The notes: a model not told the origin generated them from the letters alone. Shown: positions 34,808-43,791, counted from the stretch's first letter. The stretch: DNA of 46,038 bases from Bacillota bacterium (GCA_023394045.1 JAEXBN010000037.1:1-46038), one strand, 5' to 3'. Made by a program: numbers and translations.

Positions 34808-35612
34808 ATCCATCCGGAGCATTGGGGCGACTTTGGCGGGAGATATTCTTCTTCCGAAAAAATGGGTTCCCGGCGGCGCCACGGCAGGGGAGGAGATTGA
34901 AGTTTTTTTGCTGCGCGATTCGGAGGACCGAATCATTGCGACGACGCGGCATCCCTTGGTTGAAGTGGGTCAATTCGCCATGCTCAAGGTGCGCGATGTG
35001 ACGCGCATTGGAGCGTTTCTTGATTGGGGGATGGACAAGGATCTCTTTCTCCCTTACCGGGAGCAGCTGCATCAGGTTCGCCCTAATGAAATGGTGCTGA
35101 TTTATTGCTATTTGGATCAATCGAACCGCATTTGCGCCACGATGCGCATTAAAGATAAGTTTTTGTTTCCTCGGGATCTAAAGGAAAATGATCATGTCGC
35201 CGGACTGATTTATTCCGTGAATCCCGAGCTTGGAGCGTTTGTCCTTGTGAACGGCCATTTCAACGGGCGTATTGCTAGGGAGCATATGCTTGGGGCATTG
35301 CGGGTCGGACAGAAGCTTGATCTTCGTGTGCAGGCCATTAAGCCGGATGGCAAGATCGATTTAAGCATGTACAGCCGGGCGCACGAGCATCTCAATCAGG
35401 ATGCAGGAACCATCTATCGCATGTTACGCGCCAATCATGGTTTCCTTAAGGTGAATGATCACACCGATCCGGATTCGATCCGCGCCTTATTTGGCATGAG
35501 TAAAGCACAATTCAAACGTGCGGCAGGACGCTTATTGAAGCAGAGAACCATTCGTTTTGAAAAGGACGGAATTCGCCTTTTGGAGAATCAAACAGATCAA
35601 AAAAGGCATTGA
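34773..35612 (+). CDS. cvfB: S1-domain RNA-binding protein, CvfB (YitL) family
   Basis: A 279-residue cytoplasmic RNA-binding protein of the CvfB family, which in staphylococci affects virulence gene expression. The N-terminal S1-like domain is followed by a second at about 60-130 (HPLVEVGQFAMLKVRDVTRIGAFLDWGMDKDLFLPYREQ), a third S1 near 140-205 and a C-terminal winged-helix-like region that ends with a basic stretch. The ATG follows AGAGGAG inside the yitT 3' end. It forms a translationally linked chain with ptsI and yitT. Confidence 0.87.
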   Translation: MELGKTQRLKIKSIRSIGATLAGDILLPKKWVPGGATAGEEIEVFLLRDSEDRIIATTRHPLVEVGQFAMLKVRDVTRIGAFLDWGMDKDLFLPYREQLHQVRPNEMVLIYCYLDQSNRICATMRIKDKFLFPRDLKENDHVAGLIYSVNPELGAFVLVNGHFNGRIAREHMLGALRVGQKLDLRVQAIKPDGKIDLSMYSRAHEHLNQDAGTIYRMLRANHGFLKVNDHTDPDSIRALFGMSKAQFKRAAGRLLKQRTIRFEKDGIRLLENQTDQKRH

Positions 35613-35654
35613 GGGGGGCGTCTTTCACCCGAAAGCCAGAGGAAGGATAAAATC

Positions 35655-37118
35655 ATGAACGCAAAGGATGTTTTGAACGATCACCCGGTATTTCAGTATT
35701 TTTATCGGATGAACCAAATTCCACGAGCGTCAAAACACGAAGCAGCCATCAGCCGTGAGCTGGTTTCCATTGGAACCGAGATGGGATATCTCACGGAGCA
35801 GGATGAGGCAATGAACGTGCGGATTCGCCGTCCGGCTGACCCAGAGTTTGAACAGGCGCCGCGCGTGTTGATTCAGGGGCATATGGATATGGTTTGTGTC
35901 AAAGCCAAGGATTCCCTCCACAATTTTGATACAGACCCCATTGAGATGGTTGAACAGGATGGTTGGCTTCAGGCTAAAGATACCACTTTGGGAGGCGATG
36001 ATGGAATCGGCGTCGCCATGGGGCTGGCGCTCATTTCGGAAAAAATGGCTCTTCCGGCGATCGATATCTTGATTACCACAGATGAAGAAGAGGGCATGAG
36101 CGGAGCGATCGCCTTAAAGGAAGACTGGCTTGATGGGGAGATGCTCATCAATATTGATTCCGAGGAAGAAGGCTACGTGACAGGGGGATGCGCAGGAGGT
36201 TCTACCGGGGAATTCCATTTGCCGGTGAATCGCGAGGCGTTCTCTGGGGGACAGGTGCTTCATCTCTGCGTCTCCGGGATGCGCGGCGGACATTCCGGAA
36301 TGAATATTTTGACGGAACCGAACAACGCCATAAAAATCATGTCTGAATGGATTCGTCGCGCCTCTCAGGTGCACGCTCTTCATCTTCATGATTTTTCTGG
36401 CGGATCAAAACATAATGCGATTCCGAACGAAGCAGAGGCTTGGGTTTCCTCGTCGACACAGGAAACGGAGGCGCTGGAATTCGCACTGAAATCCTCTTGG
36501 GAAACGATTCAAAATCGTGTTTTGAAACAAGAGCCGGACATTCATTTTTCTGTGGAAAGAGGGGAAACGGACGCTCAGCCACTTTCGGGAGAATCATGCA
36601 GCCGTTTCCTGAGCCTCATTGATGTGATGCCCCATGGTGTTTTTCGCATGAGGCCGGATCACTCTGGCGTCGAAGCATCAGACAATCTGGCGATTGTTCG
36701 CCTAGAAGAGAACGAAGCGTCGCTTCTTCTCTCCACGCGCTCCGGCAAAGAAAGCACTCTTGAGCAGCTTCAGTCCTCCATTCAGAAGACCGTAGAGACC
36801 TTTAATGGGCAGGGGCACTTTTTCGATGGATATCCTGCGTGGGAATTTCGAAAGGAATCGCGTCTTCGTGATCTGTTTGGAGAGGTGTACCGTGAGGAAA
36901 CCGGAACAGAAGTTCAGATTCTCGACATTCATGCCGGTTTGGAATGTGCGATGTTTGCGCAAAAGAAGCCATCCTTGGACATGATTTCCATCGGTCCTGA
37001 ACTGGAGGGAGCGCACACGATAGGGGAGCGCTTGAACATTGCATCCACGGTGCGCACTTATGAGATGCTGAAAAAATTGGTTCTTCGGGTCGCAACGGAA
37101 GTCGAAAAAAGAGTATAA
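35655..37118 (+). CDS. pepD: Aminoacyl-histidine dipeptidase (PepD-type, M20 family)
   Basis: A zinc dipeptidase of the M20C group, which cleaves Xaa-His and other dipeptides in the cytoplasm. The metal and catalytic motifs are visible: LIQGHMDMV (metal His, catalytic Asp), GGDDGIGVA (bridging Asp), TTDEEEGMSGA (catalytic and metal Glu) and a late HAGLECAMF. A dimerisation domain insert lies at about 190-390. The 487-residue length is normal. The ATG follows AGAGGAAGG. There is no signal peptide. Confidence 0.92.
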   Translation: MNAKDVLNDHPVFQYFYRMNQIPRASKHEAAISRELVSIGTEMGYLTEQDEAMNVRIRRPADPEFEQAPRVLIQGHMDMVCVKAKDSLHNFDTDPIEMVEQDGWLQAKDTTLGGDDGIGVAMGLALISEKMALPAIDILITTDEEEGMSGAIALKEDWLDGEMLINIDSEEEGYVTGGCAGGSTGEFHLPVNREAFSGGQVLHLCVSGMRGGHSGMNILTEPNNAIKIMSEWIRRASQVHALHLHDFSGGSKHNAIPNEAEAWVSSSTQETEALEFALKSSWETIQNRVLKQEPDIHFSVERGETDAQPLSGESCSRFLSLIDVMPHGVFRMRPDHSGVEASDNLAIVRLEENEASLLLSTRSGKESTLEQLQSSIQKTVETFNGQGHFFDGYPAWEFRKESRLRDLFGEVYREETGTEVQILDIHAGLECAMFAQKKPSLDMISIGPELEGAHTIGERLNIASTVRTYEMLKKLVLRVATEVEKRV

Positions 37119-37119
37119 T
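37114..37119 (+). promoter_or_regulatory. Possible minus-10 element overlapping the pepD stop
   Basis: An exact TATAAT spans the pepD stop codon, 45 nt before the DUF1292 gene. No fitting minus-35 was found, so this is a weak call. Confidence 0.3.
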
Positions 37120-37164
37120 TAGTTGAATCATTACGGGGCAATCCCGAAATCAGGAGGACGTGCA

Positions 37165-37533
37165 ATGACGGATGAGATGAAAAATAGTGAGCCGATGACG
37201 AACGAAGAATTAGAGGACGAAGAGTGGGAAGAAGAAGATCGCATCGTCATCACGTTTGATGATGATACGGAAAGCGAATGCGTCATTCTTGAGATCTTCC
37301 CGGTGGAAGATAGAGAATATGTCGCGTTGGTTCCAGTGGAAGATTTGGAAAATGAAGATGAAGAGGCAGAAATTGAGATTTTGCTGTTCCGCTATGAAGA
37401 AGACGAAAATGGCGAAATGCTGATTTCAGATATTGAGACCGATGAGGAATATGAAAAAGTTTCAGCTGCAGCTGATCGTGTTCTAAGCGAAGAGGATGAC
37501 GAGGAGCACGAAGAACAGGAGGACGCAGAATGA
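37165..37533 (+). CDS. DUF1292-domain acidic protein
   Basis: A 122-residue, extremely acidic cytoplasmic protein. The DUF1292 core is about residues 25-90 (VITFDDDTESECVILEIFPVEDREYVALVPVED), followed by LLFRYEEDENG and an acidic tail (EEDDEEHEEQEDAE). Function is unknown; family members are common in Firmicutes, often near yrrK/yrzL. The ATG at 37165 follows CAGGAGG; an upstream in-frame ATG at 37123 lacks a ribosome site. The stop overlaps the P-loop gene by 4 nt. Confidence 0.85.
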   Translation: MTDEMKNSEPMTNEELEDEEWEEEDRIVITFDDDTESECVILEIFPVEDREYVALVPVEDLENEDEEAEIEILLFRYEEDENGEMLISDIETDEEYEKVSAAADRVLSEEDDEEHEEQEDAE

Positions 37534-37958
37534 TTGAATTGATTTTGGGACCTTCCGGAAGTGGAAAGACGACAAAGCTGATTGACCGCGCAAATGAAGA
37601 GTATAAATCGCGCAATGGCCATATCGTTTTTGTTGACAGCAACGCCTCGCAAATGTTTCGTCTGGATCACGCGGTTCGACTGATTGATATGAAGCAGTAC
37701 CACATCAAATCTGCGGATCGTCTGTTTGGATTCATTGCCGGAATTTTGGCGAATGATTTTGATATTGAACGCGTTTTTGTCGATGGATTGCATCAGGATA
37801 TGTTAGCGCAGGATTCATTGAAGGGGATGCTTGAGTCTCTGGCAAAACTTTCAGCCGAAAATTCGGCCGATTTCATTCTGGCTCTCAACAAATCCGCTGA
37901 GGAAATTCCTGAGATGGATGGGGTAAAGATCATTGAATCACTGGGTCATGAAGAATGA
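37530..37958 (+). CDS. Small P-loop NTPase-like protein, function unknown
   Basis: A 142-residue protein I do not recognise. The Walker A motif GPSGSGKT is at residues 7-14 and a Walker B-like strand ends VFVDG near 88. The size and N-terminal start (IELILGPSGSGKTTKLIDRA) resemble nucleotide-kinase or helicase N-terminal fragments such as the AddB opening, yet it ends after a single alpha/beta domain. The ATG overlaps the DUF1292 stop; the ribosome site is AGGAGG inside that gene. A strong terminator follows, so it forms the end of a two-gene unit. Confidence 0.75.
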   Translation: MIELILGPSGSGKTTKLIDRANEEYKSRNGHIVFVDSNASQMFRLDHAVRLIDMKQYHIKSADRLFGFIAGILANDFDIERVFVDGLHQDMLAQDSLKGMLESLAKLSAENSADFILALNKSAEEIPEMDGVKIIESLGHEE

Positions 37959-37976
37959 AAAGAATGGAAGAAATCG

Positions 37977-38008
37977 GGCGCATTCGGCTGAATGCGCCTT
38001 TCTTTTTT
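37977..38008 (+). terminator. Terminator after the P-loop gene
   Basis: A 9-bp perfect stem (37977-37985 with 37990-37998), GGCT loop, T-rich tail. The next start codon is only 20 nt further. Confidence 0.92.
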
Positions 38009-38027
38009 ATTTCAGCAGGGCAGGGCG

Positions 38028-38996
38028 ATGCGCGAGTTAACGATCGGATCCAATGATGCCGCACAACGTTTGGATCGCTTTTTGTCCAAAGCATTTCCAG
38101 GAGCCAGTGGATCTTTTCTGCAAAAGATGATCCGACAAAAGAAAATTAAAGTGAACCATGCTCGCGCACAGGCTGATCAGATTTTGCGTATGGGAGACCG
38201 GGTACAGCTTTATATTTACGAGGAAGTGCTCCTGCCGTTGGAACGGCAAATCGCATCAACAAAATCGACGCGCGCTCTCCGGTATATTTATCAGAATGAT
38301 CAGTTGGCGATTATCGATAAACCTGCAGGAGTTCTGGTTCATCCGGCCTCTCGAGCCGATTATGGTCACACCATTGTGGATGCCTTTGTGCAGGATTTGA
38401 TTCTTGCAGGAGAATACGTTCCGCGAAGAGAAAAAAGCTTCACCCCCGCTTTAGTGAACCGTTTGGATGCGAATACTTCTGGGCTGCTGATTGGAGCGAA
38501 AACTCACGATGCGTTGATGGGGCTGCCGAAGGCGCTTCAGGACGGAAGCGTGATCAAGTCCTATTTAGCCATCGTTGAGGGAAAATGGGATGGACCGGGA
38601 GAAATCCATACTCCCTTAAAAACGGTGAACGGGCACAGTTTTGCTGATCCGGAAGGGAAGGAGTCCTACACGGAGGTTAAAGCGCGCTGGACATCGCAGC
38701 GGGTATCGCTTCTCGAGGTCACGTTGCATACTGGGAGAACGCACCAGATTCGCGCGCATTTATCCTCAGAAGGCTTTCCCCTTGTCGGAGATTATGCTTA
38801 TGGCGCTCGTATGAAGGATTCGCGCATTCATCATCACCAGCTGCTGTCTTATCGCCTGCGGTTCAAAGACGGGGGAATGTTCGGTTTGGATGATGGCCAG
38901 GAATTTTATTCTCGCCAAACGAATCCGTTCATTCATTTAGCAGAAATGTTGCGTCAGGTAGGAGGATCAGATGAGTATAAAAATTCTTCTCGTTGA
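38028..38996 (+). CDS. RluA-family pseudouridine synthase
   Basis: Isomerises uridine to pseudouridine in rRNA or tRNA. A 322-residue protein with an S4 RNA-binding domain (about 13-65) and the catalytic domain. The catalytic Asp is in NRLDANTSGLLI near residue 150, and HTGRTHQIRAHL and GFPLVGDYAYG follow, typical of RluC/RluD types. The ATG at 38028 follows CAGGG; upstream in-frame starts lie in the terminator. The 3' end overlaps the response regulator by 26 nt. The target base cannot be inferred. Confidence 0.9.
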   Translation: MRELTIGSNDAAQRLDRFLSKAFPGASGSFLQKMIRQKKIKVNHARAQADQILRMGDRVQLYIYEEVLLPLERQIASTKSTRALRYIYQNDQLAIIDKPAGVLVHPASRADYGHTIVDAFVQDLILAGEYVPRREKSFTPALVNRLDANTSGLLIGAKTHDALMGLPKALQDGSVIKSYLAIVEGKWDGPGEIHTPLKTVNGHSFADPEGKESYTEVKARWTSQRVSLLEVTLHTGRTHQIRAHLSSEGFPLVGDYAYGARMKDSRIHHHQLLSYRLRFKDGGMFGLDDGQEFYSRQTNPFIHLAEMLRQVGGSDEYKNSSR

Positions 38997-39696
38997 GGAT
39001 GAGGAACCCATCCGTATGTTTACACGGATCAATCTAGAGAATGAGGGCTTTTCCATTTTGGAGGCAGGATCCGGAGAGCAGGGAATTCAATTGGCACGCG
39101 AAGAGCATCCGGATCTGGTTGTGCTTGATTTGATGCTGCCTGGAATCAGCGGATATGAAGTTTGTGAAATTCTCCGAACCGAGATGCCACATATTGGGAT
39201 CATTATGCTGACGGCAAAGTCTCAGGAAGTCGATCGTATTCTCGGCTTGGAAAAAGGGACGGATGATTATATGATGAAACCGTTCAATCCGCATGAATTG
39301 GTGCTGCGCATACGCTCGTTGCTGCGCCGCCTGAGGCTGGACCCTGGAGTTTCAAAACCGCAAGAGACAAAAAAAGAGCCGTCTCCGTCTCACCAAATCG
39401 AAGACGGTCCATTTATCCTAGATCTTTATGCGCGCACTTTTTATAAAAACGGAGAACTGGTGGAGTTGACCCCCACGGAATTGTCCATCGTTCACCTCTT
39501 TATGACCGAACCCGGCAAGGCATTAAGCCGCGAAGAAATTTTGCATGCCATCTGGGGGAATGACTATACGGGCGAAACGAAGATTGTCGATGTCAATATT
39601 CGCCGCATTCGAGCGAAGATCGAAGATAACGCAGCAAAGCCGACATATTTGGAAACCGTTTGGGGAGTAGGATACCGGTGGAAGAAAAACAGATAA
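38971..39696 (+). CDS. OmpR-family response regulator
   Basis: A 241-residue transcription factor. The receiver domain has the acidic pair near Glu9-Asp10, phospho-acceptor Asp53 in VVLDLMLPG, Thr in MLTAKS and Lys in MMKPFNP. A linker rich in Pro, Ser and Lys leads to a winged-helix DNA-binding domain (ELTPTELSIVHLFM, then DVNIRRIRAKIE). The ATG follows AGGAGG within the 3' end of the pseudouridine synthase gene. It overlaps the kinase by 19 nt; together they form a two-component system. Confidence 0.94.
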   Translation: MSIKILLVEDEEPIRMFTRINLENEGFSILEAGSGEQGIQLAREEHPDLVVLDLMLPGISGYEVCEILRTEMPHIGIIMLTAKSQEVDRILGLEKGTDDYMMKPFNPHELVLRIRSLLRRLRLDPGVSKPQETKKEPSPSHQIEDGPFILDLYARTFYKNGELVELTPTELSIVHLFMTEPGKALSREEILHAIWGNDYTGETKIVDVNIRRIRAKIEDNAAKPTYLETVWGVGYRWKKNR

Positions 39697-41153
39697 GCGA
39701 TAAAAAGGAACATCCCTCTCTCTGGCCGCATATTCCAGACGATCTTACGGATCGCCTGGGATTCCGTATCATGGGGCTGTTTTTGACGATCTTGGTGTTT
39801 GGAACGATTATTTTTGAAGTTTTTTACGTCCGTTCCCTCTATGATGCCTATTATGATAATGTCAGCGGTACGCTTTTATCTCAGGCTCGGTATGATGGCG
39901 AGCTGTTTCTCAGCTATGTTTCGGACAATGATATCAATACCGTGGTTCTGGAAAACAAAAATCAATTTTATCGTTCCAGCAATCTTCAAGTGCAGATTTT
40001 GAACAATAGTGGAATTGTGCTTTCCGATAATCAAGGAACATCTCTTCCGGGAACACAACTCAAAACGAGTGATATTTTGTCGGCTCAGAAAAACTATCCC
40101 GGGCTTTATGTCGGTCCTGTCTCGTATTCCAATGAGACCGTGATGAGCCTCTCGTATCCTCTTCGAAATCAAACGGATCAGGTGGGCATTCTTCGTTTGA
40201 CGACGTCATTGAAAGAGATCAATCACCGCATTCAGGAGCGCATTCTTCTATCGCTTGCCTTTTGCCTGTTTGTCATCGCCAGCGCCGGGGTTCTGTCTTT
40301 TCTGATGTCACGCTCCATTGTGCATCCCATTCGGAACTTGACGGATGTGGCGCTGAAATTCTCGGACGGATATTATCAGGAGCGCGCCGATGAAACTTCC
40401 CGTGGAGAAATCGGGGAATTAGCCCGAACCATGAATCAGATGAGCGACAATATCCAGGAAAAAGAGAATTTGAAAAATGAATTTATCTCATCGGTGTCCC
40501 ATGAGCTGCGCACACCGTTGACGTCGATCAAGGGATGGGCGATTACTCTGCAATCGGAAGGAATCAAACCGGAATTGGTGAACGATGGATTGAAAATTAT
40601 TGAAAAAGAGTCAGAGCGGCTGGGCGCGATGGTGGAAGAGCTGCTTGACTTTTCGAGATTCTCGGCAGGACGGCTGAAAATGGAAATGAAGAATTTCAAT
40701 TTAATTAAAGTCGCCAATCATATTTTGATTCAGATGCGGCCGCGCGTGGAAGAAAAAAAGCTTCATCTCAACTACAACTACGATCAACCGGAGCTGATGA
40801 TTCGAGCCGATGAGGGGCGCATTAAGCAGGTGCTTCTCAACTTGCTGGATAACGCGATTAAGTTTACCAACGAAGATGGAACGATTTATCTGAATATTTC
40901 GACGACTCCCGGATTCGTCCGTGTGAGCGTCACTGACACGGGCATTGGAATTTCCGAAAATGAAATCGGGTTGGTGACCGAAAAATTCTGGAAGGGGTCC
41001 TCAAGTCAATCGCATTCCGGTCTTGGATTATCGATTAGCGAAGAGATTGTGAAGGCTCATGGCGGTACGCTATCGATCAAGAGCAAGCTGGGTGCAGGAA
41101 CAAGCGTATCCATTACGTTGCCCATCGGTACGGAAGAGGAGGAAATCGCATGA
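39678..41153 (+). CDS. Sensor histidine kinase
   Basis: A membrane kinase of 491 residues. Two transmembrane helices (about 30-51 and 188-210) flank a roughly 135-residue extracellular sensing domain. A HAMP domain (about 211-262), the H-box with His275 in SVSHELRTPL, the N-box LLDNAIKFT, DTGIGI, EKFWKG and GLGLSI follow. The GTG at 39678 is preferred because GGAGTAGG lies before it; a TTG at 39660 would add six residues. It overlaps both neighbours, so regulator, kinase and lipoprotein are translationally coupled. The signal is unknown. Confidence 0.93.
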   Translation: MEEKQISDKKEHPSLWPHIPDDLTDRLGFRIMGLFLTILVFGTIIFEVFYVRSLYDAYYDNVSGTLLSQARYDGELFLSYVSDNDINTVVLENKNQFYRSSNLQVQILNNSGIVLSDNQGTSLPGTQLKTSDILSAQKNYPGLYVGPVSYSNETVMSLSYPLRNQTDQVGILRLTTSLKEINHRIQERILLSLAFCLFVIASAGVLSFLMSRSIVHPIRNLTDVALKFSDGYYQERADETSRGEIGELARTMNQMSDNIQEKENLKNEFISSVSHELRTPLTSIKGWAITLQSEGIKPELVNDGLKIIEKESERLGAMVEELLDFSRFSAGRLKMEMKNFNLIKVANHILIQMRPRVEEKKLHLNYNYDQPELMIRADEGRIKQVLLNLLDNAIKFTNEDGTIYLNISTTPGFVRVSVTDTGIGISENEIGLVTEKFWKGSSSQSHSGLGLSISEEIVKAHGGTLSIKSKLGAGTSVSITLPIGTEEEEIA

Positions 41154-42706
41154 TGAATGAGCATCGCTCTGTTCGAACTTTTTTCCTTGCACTTTGCCTT
41201 CTGATGCTCGTCCTGTCAGGCTGCCGATCTGAAGAAGGATTGGGAGAGAATGATATGACGATGCTGCTGCGCGCGCCGACAGTATCTGATCTTCCTTTGG
41301 CAGGGGTCTGGTCGATCACAAAGATCGAAGATGCAACCGATTCCGCGCCTCAGACTGCCTCACGCTATCAGGTTGGCGATAAGCTGTATATCGATCCTTC
41401 TTTTGTCGCGATTGGCGATTCCGTCACGGTGGCTCCGACGTTTTCTTCCAAATATATTTCTGTGAGCGAGTATAAAGATCTCCGTTTTATCACCAAATCG
41501 ATTGGTCTTCCTGAAGATCAATCTGCGTATGTTGCCATGATTCGTGATAATGATCTTTTCTCATTGGATCTGATTCAAGTCGATAAAAACACCGTCCTTT
41601 TTTCTTTTGAGTCGCGTCTCTATACGTTGACTCATGAGAATGGTCTGGTTCCTGAACCGATCAAAAAAGAATATCTGGCGTTTGCGCAAACGGAAGATTC
41701 CGAAAAGCAATTTACGGTGGAAAAAAGCAAAATTGTCTCGGTGATCGGGACAAGAACACAGATTCACGCCGAAAATGGCGTGCGATACAGTGAATACGCA
41801 AGCTATCTGATTGCCGATTTTCCAGATATGAAGCGTCCGGAGGTCTATCGGATGAATCATCTTTTTCTATTGAACGATGATCGCATGCCGTGGATTCTGG
41901 ATTATACGCCGACAGAAGCCGATGAGAATAATCAGGTGATGCAAGGCACGTACTCATATTATGCCTTGCAAGACGTGGATCAAAAGCAAACTAAATATTT
42001 ATACGATACTTTGGGACGCCAAATTACCTTTGCGCGGGGGAACATCATCTCGTTTGAAAAGCCCAGCACCTATCCACCCAATGACAGCACCATTCGAAAA
42101 TATGAACTGCATCGTCTTGATGAGCTCGATGCGGATCACTCGCTCAGCGTGTTGGATATTGGCGGAAAAACAGAAGAGGAAGCGTTCCGCGAGCAAGTCA
42201 GCGCGCAACTTGCTTTTCTGGATCCAAACAAAGAAGTCGATCCTGCACAATTTCCTGTCGATGATACCAATTTAGGAATTTTACGGCAAAACTCGGGATG
42301 GACTTTTGTGACCAGCATGAATTGGTCTTCCGGATCGGTCAGCCTTCCGTCGCGCATCAATCTGGATCTCGTTTCGCAACTAAAAATTTTTGATGCGCCG
42401 TCGGATGCGATTTCGTGGACGCGGATTATCAATAAAGTGCCTCTGGCGACGACCGCCTCGGCTTCGCCGATGTCCGACCGTATTTGGATCAAGAACGAGG
42501 ATGAGCTTCTGTACTATCGAAGCACGCGAACGACCATTGAAAATCAAGCGCTGCTCTCCATTCAGCTGGATGCCAATACCGACATCATATCGTTGCAATA
42601 TTTTTACGATGAGCAAGGAGAACAGGTGAAAAAGCAATTCAAGTCAGGCGAGATGAGCCAATCTCAAGTCATCTATACGGATCCTCTGGAGCCTTCGGGA
42701 AGATGA
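41150..42706 (+). CDS. Uncharacterised lipoprotein encoded with the two-component system
   Basis: A 518-residue secreted protein. The N-terminus has a hydrophobic stretch and lipobox LSGC with the lipidated Cys at residue 25, so it is anchored on the outer face of the membrane. The rest is rich in beta-type sequence (VGDKLYIDPSFVAIGDSVTVAPTF) and acidic, with no motif I can recognise. It starts by ATGA overlap with the histidine kinase, which suggests it acts in or is read by that sensor, as an extracellular partner or the regulated output. Function is not known. Confidence 0.8.
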   Translation: MMNEHRSVRTFFLALCLLMLVLSGCRSEEGLGENDMTMLLRAPTVSDLPLAGVWSITKIEDATDSAPQTASRYQVGDKLYIDPSFVAIGDSVTVAPTFSSKYISVSEYKDLRFITKSIGLPEDQSAYVAMIRDNDLFSLDLIQVDKNTVLFSFESRLYTLTHENGLVPEPIKKEYLAFAQTEDSEKQFTVEKSKIVSVIGTRTQIHAENGVRYSEYASYLIADFPDMKRPEVYRMNHLFLLNDDRMPWILDYTPTEADENNQVMQGTYSYYALQDVDQKQTKYLYDTLGRQITFARGNIISFEKPSTYPPNDSTIRKYELHRLDELDADHSLSVLDIGGKTEEEAFREQVSAQLAFLDPNKEVDPAQFPVDDTNLGILRQNSGWTFVTSMNWSSGSVSLPSRINLDLVSQLKIFDAPSDAISWTRIINKVPLATTASASPMSDRIWIKNEDELLYYRSTRTTIENQALLSIQLDANTDIISLQYFYDEQGEQVKKQFKSGEMSQSQVIYTDPLEPSGR

Positions 42707-42743
42707 ACTCATCAGGGATTCATTTTTTCACATCGTCACCGTT

Positions 42744-43058
42744 TCACTCGTTGCTGTCCATGAGCAAAGAGTGAAACAGCGCTTCATTGGATCCTGGATC
42801 AGCAATCAGTGCTTCTTTTTTCTTCTTGCTGAGCTTTTTGATGGCACTTTCCAGCCGAAGAGCATAAGAGTGGGAGCCAACTTCCCAGGCTTGTTCCAGT
42901 TTTACGGGGCGCCGGGACTGGGTATATTTGGCGCCCTTTCCAAGATTATGCATCTTGAGGCGGCGCGGCACGTCGGTCGTATATCCGGTATACAGAGAAT
43001 GGTCGGAACACCGGAGAATATAGACAAAAAAACGCGTTTTTTGATCATTCTTCTCCAT
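42744..43058 (-). CDS. GIY-YIG domain protein (UPF0213/YhbQ-type)
   Basis: A 104-residue protein with the GIY-YIG nuclease core: FFVYILRCSDHSLYTGYTTDVPRRLKMHN, with the catalytic-type Tyr and Arg, and the C-terminal LESAIKKLSKKKKEALI. Small members of this group are probable nucleases with no defined role. The start overlaps the recX end by 14 nt, so it is downstream in the recX unit. Confidence 0.85.
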   Translation of the reverse strand: MEKNDQKTRFFVYILRCSDHSLYTGYTTDVPRRLKMHNLGKGAKYTQSRRPVKLEQAWEVGSHSYALRLESAIKKLSKKKKEALIADPGSNEALFHSLLMDSNE

Positions 43059-43668
43059 GTTGCCTCTCTTTCAGAATGGGAAGAATCAGCGATAAAGAAA
43101 ATCCTTTATTGATTAACGATTGGACGGTGCGATCAAACATTTTGCGGTCGTTGAGATCGCGATGGGCATATTTTTTTTGAACGATTTCTCGTATCGTTTC
43201 AGACTCGGTACCCCTAGAAATGATGGAGAGCGCCTGTTCGATGATGTTTGCGGGAACCCCTTTGCGAAACAATTCGTGCTGAATGCGCCGGCGGCTCCAA
43301 TGTTGTCTGGATACTTTTTCTTGAACATAGAGCTCCGCATATTTTTGATCGTCAAGAAGATGCAGCCGGCGCAGCTGCAAGAGGACATCTTCGATGATTT
43401 CAGAAGAAATATGATCGCGCATCAGGCGCTGCCGAACCTCGCCTTCGGTTCTCGGCTGATATAGAGCAAAGCGGCGCCCCAATAGGAAAGCGCGCAGCCG
43501 TTCATCATCCGCCCGCAGTCGTTCATAGATGTCGCTGGGCACCTCGTCCGATTGATGCAGGCTTAATTCCATATACAGATCGTAAGAGATGCGCAGCTTT
43601 TCTCCGCTATTCATTTCAAATAAAAACCAGCCATATTCGTCCTGGTAGGTAATTGATACAATATGCAT
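43045..43668 (-). CDS. recX: Regulatory protein RecX
   Basis: RecX inhibits RecA filaments. The 207-residue protein has three-helix repeat modules: FLLGRRFALYQPRTEGEVRQRL, LLDDQKYAELYVQEKVSRQHWSRRRIQHELFRKGV and a third repeat ending SLSLILPILKE. The start MHIVSITYQ at 43668 follows AAAGGAGC; an upstream in-frame ATG at 43707 lacks a ribosome site. It is divergent from the PC4-like gene, another DNA-binding protein. Confidence 0.85.
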   Translation of the reverse strand: MHIVSITYQDEYGWFLFEMNSGEKLRISYDLYMELSLHQSDEVPSDIYERLRADDERLRAFLLGRRFALYQPRTEGEVRQRLMRDHISSEIIEDVLLQLRRLHLLDDQKYAELYVQEKVSRQHWSRRRIQHELFRKGVPANIIEQALSIISRGTESETIREIVQKKYAHRDLNDRKMFDRTVQSLINKGFSLSLILPILKERQHGEE

Positions 43669-43754
43669 AATTGCTCCTTTTTTTTCATTATAGCATGACC
43701 GGGTCATGCGGAGGGTTGGTATCCGCTGATCGATTTCCGTTTTAAGTTGGGACT

Positions 43755-43791
43755 CTGTTTCATTTCGGATGTGATAGACTTTTTGAAACAG
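43755..43791. promoter_or_regulatory. Inverted repeat in the recX / PC4-like divergent promoter region
   Basis: Perfect 8-bp arms CTGTTTCA (43755-43762) and TGAAACAG (43784-43791) are separated by 21 nt. A weak promoter candidate TTGGGA-17-TGTGAT (43747-43775) overlaps it and points to the PC4-like gene. It may be a two-half-site operator. Confidence 0.4.
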
